In this document: positions 9,309 through 15,000 of the stretch, in pieces | Numbering within the stretch: position 1 is the first letter of the stretch | Layout: each line of letters opens with the position of its first letter | Assembly (NCBI GenBank): GCA_018398765.1 | Contig: JAHBMJ010000693.1 | Span: 16,066-31,065, forward strand | DNA: 15,000 nt | Direction: 5' to 3' | Source of the DNA: Chromera velia | Taxonomy: Eukaryota; Sar; Chromeraceae | The notes under the pieces: model-generated | What the model was told of the DNA's origin: nothing | Databases searched by the model: none | What the model saw: only the letters and a program-made list of their open reading frames with translations | Program-made: the position numbers and the translations under genes

Positions 9309-9890
9309 TCAGTCCATGCCCAATTCTCCCAAGAGAGAGGGCGCGTTTTGAGCTTTTGGGTTGGGCCTTTTTTCTCTTTGCGTCGTCATTTCGTGCCGTG
9401 GGATATTTGGAACATCTGAATCATTTTTTTCGATCGGCTTTGAGTCTCTCTCAGGTTGATCGTCTTTGGTGACAGCACGAGAGACCTCCACCACTAATTT
9501 GTCGAGATCTAAGTCCTCCTTTTCCTCGCTTCCTTCTTTCTTCTTCTTGTCTTCAGTTTCTGTCTCCATCTCAATTCCCTCCAATTCGATTGCCTCTCCT
9601 TCCTTCTCTCTGATTCCATCTCCTGAGGACTCATTCATTTCCACCAAGCGTGCAAGCTCCTCGGGGAATGAAAAGGCGATTGAAGGCCCTGCTTTGTCAC
9701 TCGCCTCAAACTTCCCCCCATCCTCCGCATGGCCCCATGGATTCTCTGAAACGAATTCCGTCTCCGTCTCAGGCTCCATCTGCATCTCCAGAAGAGATTC
9801 TGAGGACTCGAGAGCTTCCACTGGAGAGAGCACAATTCCTCCGTTCGACCCCACGCGCTGAAGAACCGCAGCCAGGTAGACCACGTACAG
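9309..9890 (-). CDS. Membrane-protein gene, terminal exon
   Basis: Acceptor TTATTTGCAG (AG at 9892-9891), stop TGA at 9311-9309. 193 codons plus stop, phase 0 start. It begins with a short hydrophobic stretch (LYVVYLAAVLQ), followed by Glu/Asp/Lys-rich tail with two ETET repeats (EPETETEF, METETEDKKKK) and ends LLGELGMD. Confidence 0.75.
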   Translation of the reverse strand: MYVVYLAAVLQRVGSNGGIVLSPVEALESSESLLEMQMEPETETEFVSENPWGHAEDGGKFEASDKAGPSIAFSFPEELARLVEMNESSGDGIREKEGEAIELEGIEMETETEDKKKKEGSEEKEDLDLDKLVVEVSRAVTKDDQPERDSKPIEKNDSDVPNIPRHEMTTQREKRPNPKAQNAPSLLGELGMD

Positions 9891-11126
9891 CTGCAAATAA
9901 AGGAAGGCACACGGACCATGAACATAAAACAGCTTATATTCATCTCAACGAATTGCAAGCTCTGAGAACCTGTCCTGCGCTTCCCTTGGTGTCGACGATT
10001 TTGCTACACACGAATTTTCCCTTTCCTGGCAACACTGTAGCCACTATCAGCCGCCTTTTAGAGGTGTCAATGAAAGCTACGCGATCCATCAATTTCAGAG
10101 GTGGGGATATTTGATTCAGGCAGTTCCCAGGCACAAAGAGAGAAAGGGAGACGGCGAAAGAAAGAGGAAAAAGGCAGTTCCCAGGCACAAAGAGAGGAAG
10201 GGAGACGGCGAAAGAAAGAGAAAAATAGACGGACAGACAGACATGCTCACAGGCTAAGTCTGAGCCAGACAGACTGACTGACGTATGAGAGCAAAAGAGA
10301 CTGGGAGACGAGCGCCAGTTGAGTCAATCCAAAATAAAGTTTGGACACTTCAATGCCCTTTGTCTTCGTCTTCTTCTTTCCCCCCCCACTCCCTTCTTCC
10401 CCCTCCTTCTCACTCTCTTCAGGCCTCCCCTCTGCCTTCAAAATCCTAGGATGGGAAAATAGAGGCTCCCCCAATCTGGCGAGGACATCGAGGTTCATCT
10501 CCCTCTGCATGCTAGGGGAAACCTCAATATCCTCAGGCGATTCGGGAGATCGGAATCCCAAAAGGGCGAGCAGCCTCTTCTCCAACGAGGAGAGCGACTC
10601 GGCATCCAGATCTCTCCACACAGACACGTCACGCTTCGAAAGTCCCCGCTCCTTCTGCTTCGTTAGCAGACGCCGCAGCTCGGCAGCCTGTTTCCGCAGG
10701 GCCCCGCTTGTGGGTGTCTCAGAGGCCCATGTTTTCTCGTCATCGCCGTTCGGATCCTGAAGGGTCGACCGAGAGGGGCAGGCAGGCAGGCAGGCAGGGA
10801 GGGAGGGAGGGAGGCAGGAGAAGAGAAGATAAGAGAGCTCAGGCGGGAGCTTTCGATAGATTCCTCTCTCTGTTTTCAACTTCTTCTCGGAGCGTTGTCT
10901 CGAGACAGTGCCGTGATTTGCCGAGATCGAGTCAGTGAGAAAACAAACAAACTGGAATTCATTGATTGATTCTTTTGTAGCTTTCTCAGCGATTTCTTTG
11001 TTTACGTCCTGCACTGGACGCAACGTCCTGCACAAGAAAACCTCGTCGATCAAAAGCACAGGAGGTCGAACAAAGCAGCATCGTGCGAAAGAAGGCAGGA
11101 TGGGAGCAAGGAGCTGCAGCGTACAA

Positions 11127-11192
<66 letters not shown>

Positions 11193-14100
11193 TCATTTAT
11201 GTAGATGCCTATATTGATCATACGTGCACATGCATCTATAAAGATACATGGACAGACGAACCTGCACCATCACCGTCTTCGTCTCCTTCTTCGTCCATAA
11301 CGTCGTGTCCCTCGATGCACGGAACCTCTGAGGTCTGGCGGACTCTCCCACAGCAGCCCCCTTTTCGTTTTCTGCTTCTTTGTCACTTGAGATCAGAGGA
11401 TTAGTTGTTTCGCGTTCCAAGTCGAAGGGTGAGTTGAAAGGAAAGTTGCCCCCGTCACCCCCGTCTCCTCTCTTCTCGACATCCGAAGAATCAGGTGATT
11501 GAATTTCTGTGCCTGCCTCCCCTTTGGCCCCTGAACCCGAGTCGTCAACATCAAGCCGCAGCTCCCTCTGTGCATTCACTTCTTCTTCACCTTCCTGGTT
11601 CAAACCGTCACCCCCTCCTTTGAATAATCCCAACGCGACGCTGAGCAATTCACCACTTTCCTCTCCCTCCTCAATCCCTTCTGGGAACAAAATATCTAAA
11701 CTCAACGCCTTGAGTTCGAGGGCATGCTCTGCTATTTGGAGTTCGTCTTTCAATGGGACTCTAATCTTGATGCGATGGGTCAGAACGATGCTCACACGGA
11801 GGAGAAAGTCCCACATGAAGGGCGTCTCCCTCCATGCAGAGCGAATCATCTCTGGGGGGCCTACTCTTCCTTTGCCCCCTATCACATGAACCCCCTCTGG
11901 CGGCTGGAGGATGCCGGCTTTCTGGAATAGCGGCTGTCTCCACAGGAACAAAATGGGAGCGACGCCTGCCTCGAGAGAGACATGGGACATCGTGGCAACG
12001 TTCTTCTGCTGCTGCAGATTCTTCATGTACGCAACCAGGGCGCCCTTCTTGTCTGCCTTGACCAGATCCCAGCATCGGGCAGGTGAAGGGACAGAGTCAA
12101 GAGTGAAACGCTGCTCCTTCATGCGCGAGGTGAACAGGCCTATAAAGGAAGAGAGGAACTGCACACGCACACACATATATACACACACATACATACAGAA
12201 ATAGATAATACACACACACACACACACACACATTTACATATATACCTAAATGCACGTGCAGAACGAAAGGGAGAGATGCGTTTCTACCCCTAGAATGAAA
12301 GCAACAACTTCTTTCTAAGAAAAAGAAGGACCTTGAAAAGCGCTGTCTGCAAGCCCGCACAAAGACGCGCACAACTGGCCAGACAGATAAATATAAATCA
12401 GAGTGCCGGGAGATAAACAGAGAGACAGACCGACAGAGTACACTCTTCCGTTTCCCCATGACTTCAGAGATGCAGCAAACAGAGATGCAGCAAACAGAAC
12501 CAGAGATGTAGCAAAATGTACGAAATGCCGTCGAGCAGGGAACGCAAAGGGAGAGAATTGAACGAAATGATCTCTCTTTACAGAATGAAACATTTCGCCC
12601 TCCCTCACCTTATGTAGCCGGAGTGTGTGCACGACCAACTGTTCCATCGTCATTTCGACTTTCGGCGTTTGATCCAGGTTTTTGTACTTCTTCTCGATCT
12701 CCAGCAGGAAACCCCGAACGAGCACCCACACCGCCCAGACCACAAAGTAGACAGTGAGGCCCCACATAACGGTGTAGATCAACGTGATGGAAATGATGTC
12801 CAGGTCGTTGTACATCATCCCCTGCATGCAATTAAGGAATGGTGCATGCGTTTAAATTTTTTATGAAAGTATGGTGCATGCAATTCAGGAAAGAATCAAT
12901 CAGGCAATCACCAAGACATCTATCCATCTATCCACCATTCCAGAATTCCATCACATTCGCACATATTATAGATACTCGAGTGCACGCAAGTTTCAACAAA
13001 GAAATGCAGCAAGTAAACCATCAAAATATTCACATTTTCCAGCCCCCCCCCCGCTATTTTATTTTTATTTCAAACCGAAGCCCCTGCAGTCAGCCGAAGG
13101 GCCTTCACACCACCAACCGGTATCTGCTGATCAGAATTGTGAGCACAAAAAGATCTGAAACTACCAACGAACCGTTAGAAGGAGAAGCAGACTGGTCCAC
13201 ACGATGAGAGACCAGGACTCCAGACGATTCAGAATGTTGTTCGCCTCCTCATTGTAGGGCTGGAAGGAGAGTTGAAGCACGAGGAAAAATACAGAGTGGC
13301 AAAGAAGAGGCCACAGACGACTCTTCGGATCACTTGTTGGATTGAATGCCACAGCAAGCTCGGCAGTGAATTTTCGAGCCATGACTACAATCTCCCAATA
13401 GAAGAATGTGTCCTTGTACCCCCCCAGGAAAATCGAAAAGGCCCGATAGAATTGAATCAGTTTCACACGGACTGAATTGAAGTACTGTGAGTAATTCAGA
13501 AAACTCAGCTCTTCCGTCAACCCCCAAGTCTGAAATCGATTTTCTCCGTCCCCCACTGCCACCGAGCCGCTGGTGCTTGTAATCTGTTTAAGCAACTTTC
13601 CGCGTTGGATTGCGATGAACGCTGCCAGCACTCCCGGCAGCACGACTGCGTACATGACCACAAAGGCAAAAGCCATCCCCCCGATTGCCCTGACAGCGCC
13701 AGTGTTGCAAAGAACACTCCGACGGGCGGTAAGGCGAAGATCCATCCCGTCGTCGAAGGCCTCGCACCTGACGGTGTCAATGAGGTCCTGGACCAGCTGC
13801 AATGAGTATTTCAGTTCATTCTGTTTGTTCGCGGATGCAGGGGAGGAAGAAGGAGGCACTAGCAAGGGATTTGTGGAGAATGATCCGATCATCCGACCGC
13901 TCTGAGTTGTAGACCTACGCGTTAATTCAGCAGAGAAAAGACAGCTAAAACCAAATCCAAACAGAGTACAGTGTTCCATACATGCATCAAAACCGTACGA
14001 CAGAGAATTGTAGCCAGATGAGAGATTACACCTCAAACAAAGGAAGGGAACCGCGAGAATGAGAACATTCCCCCACCTGTTCGAAAGAGAAGAAGAAGAT

Positions 14101-14421
14101 GATTGTCGCCACAGCCAGAGAGTCGTCTAAGATAATGCGGAGGCGTTTGGAAAACCCCATGTCTTTGCTGAACACAAAACGGAAAAGACGAAATAGTCTT
14201 TTCTCTGCCAGTGCCTTCAGCTCAAAGCGCTGCTTCACAATCGCTCTCTCCTTCATCCAGGAGGACCACCGATCCTCTCTCTTTTGGCCTGAGACCCCAT
14301 CTCTCTCTCTCTCGGAGGTTCCTTCTCCTTCGACTCGAAGGCTCTTCTTGTTTTCTTTGCCGACAAGGGCAGAGCGGCTGGGGGACCTCCCTGGAGAGAG
14401 GTCGTCTTCGTCTTCGTCTTC
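9309..14421 (-). CDS. Multi-pass membrane protein with TRP-like C-terminal domain, 3' six exons
   Basis: Join of complement exons 14421-14077, 13901-13173, 12821-12609, 12158-11262, 10756-10349 and 9890-9309: 1057 residues plus stop, N-terminus missing. Residues 1-115 are a charged linker ending in a short hydrophobic stretch. Residues 116-358 carry the domain seen at the C-terminal side of many protist TRP-like/GCC2-GCC3-like surface proteins: a Cys-x-Asp-Gly-Cys region (VRCEAFDDGMDLRL...VLC), a membrane helix with VMYAVVLPG, then FLGGYKDTFFYWEIVVMARK, FQPYNEEANNILNRLE and a second helix pair. Residues 359-429 add further membrane segments. Residues 430-1057 form a long hydrophilic, very acidic tail, presumably cytoplasmic. 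The family match is from memory of its motifs. Function (sensing, transport or adhesion) is not established. There is no in-frame start in the window. Confidence 0.75.
9970..10076 (-). CDS. Possible alternative or extra exon of the membrane-protein gene
   Basis: An open 107-bp segment after GCGTAG, ending in CAG|GTTCTC, reads FIDTSKRRLIVATVLPG and KFVCSKIVDTKGSAGQ. It fits the frame (phase 1 in, phase 0 out) only if tail exon 2 extends to the GTCAGT donor at 10278. The result would replace the KKTKTKG end by a more hydrophobic stretch. It lacks a pyrimidine tract, so it is a weak candidate. Confidence 0.25.
10119..10226 (-). repeat. 54-bp tandem duplication in an intron
   Basis: Two nearly identical 54-bp copies start at 10119 and 10173 (GGCAGTTCCCAGGCACAAAG...). 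They differ at a few bases only, so the duplication is recent. On the coding (-) strand it is pyrimidine-rich. Confidence 0.9.
10349..10756 (-). CDS. Membrane-protein gene, tail exon 2
   Basis: Acceptor ACCCTTCAG, donor GAA|GTGTCC (weak). 408 bp, phase 0-0. It reads DPNGDDEKTWASETP, then helical segments (LRKQAAELRRLLTKQKERG, LSSLEKRLLALLGF) with coiled-coil character, and ends Lys-rich (GGGKKKTKTKG). The 3' boundary is uncertain: the frame stays open to about 10247, and a GTCAGT donor at 10278 would lead to a different next exon (9970-10076). Confidence 0.65.
10776..10818 (-). repeat. GGCA/GGGA tetranucleotide tract
   Basis: About five GGCA units, then about five GGGA units on the + strand; on the coding strand this is a TGCC/TCCC pyrimidine tract just upstream of the 10756 acceptor. 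Confidence 0.9.
11128..11189 (-). repeat. (CA)n-(GA)n compound microsatellite
   Basis: About 16 CA units run directly into about 14 GA units on the + strand, within the intron 10757-11261. Confidence 0.95.
11262..12158 (-). CDS. Membrane-protein gene, tail exon 1
   Basis: Acceptor GTGTGCAG, donor CAG|GTTCGT. 897 bp, phase 0-0. A nearby TTTATAG acceptor was rejected because it does not keep the frame. The first half looks globular (KADKKGALVAYMKNLQQQ, SAWRETPFMWDFLLRVSI) but matches nothing I know. The second half is Gly/Glu/Asp/Ser-rich low complexity. Probably cytoplasmic. Confidence 0.75.
12159..12608 (-). other. Intron with (CA)n and 15-bp repeats
   Basis: 450 bp, donor GTGAGG, acceptor GTGCAG. 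It holds a (CA)n run at 12211-12232 near the acceptor and a 15-bp repeat (AGAGATGCAGCAAAC) at 12466, 12481 and, degenerate, 12502. Confidence 0.7.
12609..12821 (-). CDS. Membrane-protein gene, last membrane exon
   Basis: Acceptor TTGCATGCAG, donor AAG|GTGAGG. 213 bp, phase 0-0. It opens GMMYNDLD, the expected continuation of the helix in the preceding exon. It then has a long hydrophobic run (ITLIYTVMWGLTVYFVVW) that is one or two membrane passes, and finishes with a charged stretch (EIEKKYKNLDQ) that starts the tail. Confidence 0.8.
12822..13172 (-). other. Intron with TGCATGC cluster at its acceptor
   Basis: 351 bp, donor GTTCGT, acceptor TTGCATGCAG. TGCATGCA occurs at 12823-12830 and 12875-12882 and TGCATGCG at 12843-12850, all within 60 bases of the acceptor. 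No coding sequence seen. Confidence 0.7.
13173..13901 (-). CDS. Membrane-protein gene, exon with TRP-like core
   Basis: Acceptor AACTCAG (AG at 13903-13902); donor ACG|GTTCGT. 729 bp, phase 0-0. Residues 46-66 of the exon hold two Cys flanking a DDG. Residues 74-98 form a membrane helix containing YAVVLPG. Residues 160-185 hold YKDTFFYWEIVVMARKF, the most conserved part of the domain. Residues 198-243 hold FFLVLQLSFQPY and LNRLESWSLIVWTS. The exon is the main basis for the family call. Confidence 0.8.
14077..14421 (-). CDS. Membrane-protein gene, first visible exon
   Basis: Acceptor TTGCTTCAG after a long pyrimidine tract; donor CAG|GTGGGG. 345 bp, phase 0 at both ends. It starts with a GAAGAC hexamer repeat coding EDEDEDD, continues through a Ser/Arg/Glu-rich linker and a basic, Phe-rich stretch (RLFRLFRFVFSKDMG), and ends in DSLAVATIIFFFSFEQ, a short hydrophobic segment next to the TRP-like domain. 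It has no ATG suitable as a start, so at least one exon lies upstream. Confidence 0.7.
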
Positions 14422-14429
14422 CTGAAGCA

Positions 14430-14520
14430 AGGAAGGAAGGAAGGAAGGAGGAAGGGAGGAAGGAAGGAAGGAAGGACGGAAAGAAGGAAGGAAGGAAGGA
14501 GGGAGGGAGGGAGGGAGGAA
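14430..14520 (-). repeat. GGAA/GGGA tract before a splice acceptor
   Basis: Some 20 imperfect GGAA and GGGA units on the + strand. On the coding strand it is an uninterrupted pyrimidine tract leading to TTGCTTCAG. It is open in frame, but its Pro/Ser/Leu/Phe translation is taken as intronic. Confidence 0.85.
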
Positions 14521-14675
14521 GTAGAGAGAGAAGAGAGTTCGAATTAAATGGAATGAATCTGTCGCTTGAGCAAACAAGGTTTTCCTCTAGCTGTCTTGTG
14601 GCGGAAAAAGCGTTGCATTCCTCTCTGCGAACTTCTCTCCCTCTTTGTGTCTGTCTTCTTGGTTTCCACACTCAC

Positions 14676-14908
14676 CTACTTTTCTCATTATTGAATTATT
14701 TTTGCTTCCATTTGTCCAGCGTCTGACGCTTCCTCTTTTATTTTGGCTCTTTCTTCTTCTTTGTCTCTTTGAGCCTAATCTTTGCACGTCGCTTCGTCTG
14801 GGTGGTCTCCCTGCCTTCCTTTCTAGTTCTCTCTGTGTGTGTGTTTTTCTTTGCGGTTGTTCCTCATCTGTAGCGGTTTCTTCCTCCCTTTCGGATAACT
14901 CAATCAAG
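14676..14908 (-). CDS. Weak candidate upstream exon
   Basis: A 233-bp open frame on the - strand lies between a TTCGTTAG acceptor and a very good donor (GTAG|GTGAGTG). It is highly charged (ELSEREEETATDEE, then Arg/Lys-rich). Its end phase (1) does not match the phase 0 start at 14421, so it cannot be joined directly to the membrane-protein gene without another exon between. Confidence 0.2.
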
Positions 14909-14959
14909 CTAACGAAAGAGGCACAGTCGGAAAATCAATTGTGGTAATTAAGAGATTTG

Positions 14960-15000
14960 ATGGACAAGGAAGAGCAGAAGAGAGAGGAGGCCATGGACAC
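14960..15000 (+). CDS. Possible start of a rightward gene, cut by the window edge
   Basis: From ATG at 14960 the frame reads MDKEEQKREEAMD and is open to the edge; an in-frame TAA lies just upstream (14945-14947). The preceding 14580-14880 is pyrimidine-rich on the + strand, like the non-coding parts of the rightward LRR gene. Only 13 codons are visible, so this is a hint, not a call. Confidence 0.2.
   Translation, partial: MDKEEQKREEAMD

Larger units (their letters stand above)
10757..11261 (-). other. Intron of the membrane-protein gene
   Basis: 505 bp, donor GTTCGT, acceptor CTTCAG. It contains a CA/GA compound microsatellite (11128-11189) and a GGCA/GGGA tract (10776-10818) close to the acceptor. 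The open frame through it arises from these repeats. Confidence 0.7.

Noticed and set aside
9466-9861. Ser-rich forward frame opposite the terminal exon
   Set aside because: Mirror image of the Glu-rich tail of the - strand gene, whose exon has better splice and domain context.
14026-14577. Extension of the first visible exon through the GGAA tract
   Set aside because: The translation is only Pro/Ser/Leu/Phe repeats, and a textbook pyrimidine tract plus TTGCTTCAG acceptor lies at its inner edge.
1-15000. tRNA, rRNA, transposase, reverse transcriptase or viral genes
   Set aside because: No recognisable tRNA box pattern, rRNA core or element protein motif was seen on either strand; a covariance-model and HMM search would be the decisive test.

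Overview
This is nuclear DNA of a eukaryotic protist. The evidence is split genes with canonical GT-AG introns, pyrimidine tracts before acceptors, intronic microsatellites and minisatellites, and long low-complexity spacers. The protein types (a ribonuclease-inhibitor-type LRR protein, and a multi-pass protein with the C-terminal membrane domain found in many protist TRP-like/GCC2-GCC3-like surface proteins), the intermediate base composition and TGCATG-rich introns would fit a chromerid alga such as Chromera velia or a related alveolate. The organism assignment is inference; nothing here fixes the species.

Layout. 1-4820 (+): the 3' part of an LRR protein gene. A long exon at 1942-4820 ends in TAG. 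It is preceded by one well supported 78-bp LRR exon (1293-1370) and one less certain 117-bp exon (562-678). The 5' end is not identified. 4821-5560: TG/CT-rich 3' flank. 5565-6135: AT-rich island. About 6670-8103 (+): a decayed-looking gene of unknown family with an in-frame TAA inside an otherwise continuous C-terminal reading frame that ends in two membrane segments. 8395-8880: a second AT-rich island with a degenerate TTAG tract. 9309-14421 (-): six exons of a multi-pass membrane protein gene. Every exon is a multiple of three and all five introns are phase 0. It reads from an acidic linker, through a TRP-like membrane domain, to a long acidic cytoplasmic tail that ends in TGA at 9309-9311. 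Its N-terminal exons are not identified. 14430-15000: a GGAA tract, then a segment whose strand is unclear, with a weak exon candidate on each strand.

The LRR gene and the membrane-protein gene point towards each other, with the damaged gene and its AT-rich flanks between them. No shared pathway can be shown; the LRR protein is probably a protein-binding scaffold and the membrane protein a surface or channel-like protein. I see no tRNA, rRNA, transposase, reverse transcriptase, CRISPR array or defence system. The most notable points are the modular exon phasing of the two genes, the interrupted middle gene between AT-rich islands, and one hexamer repeat translated as Val-Ser in one gene and, from the other strand, as Glu-Thr in the other.
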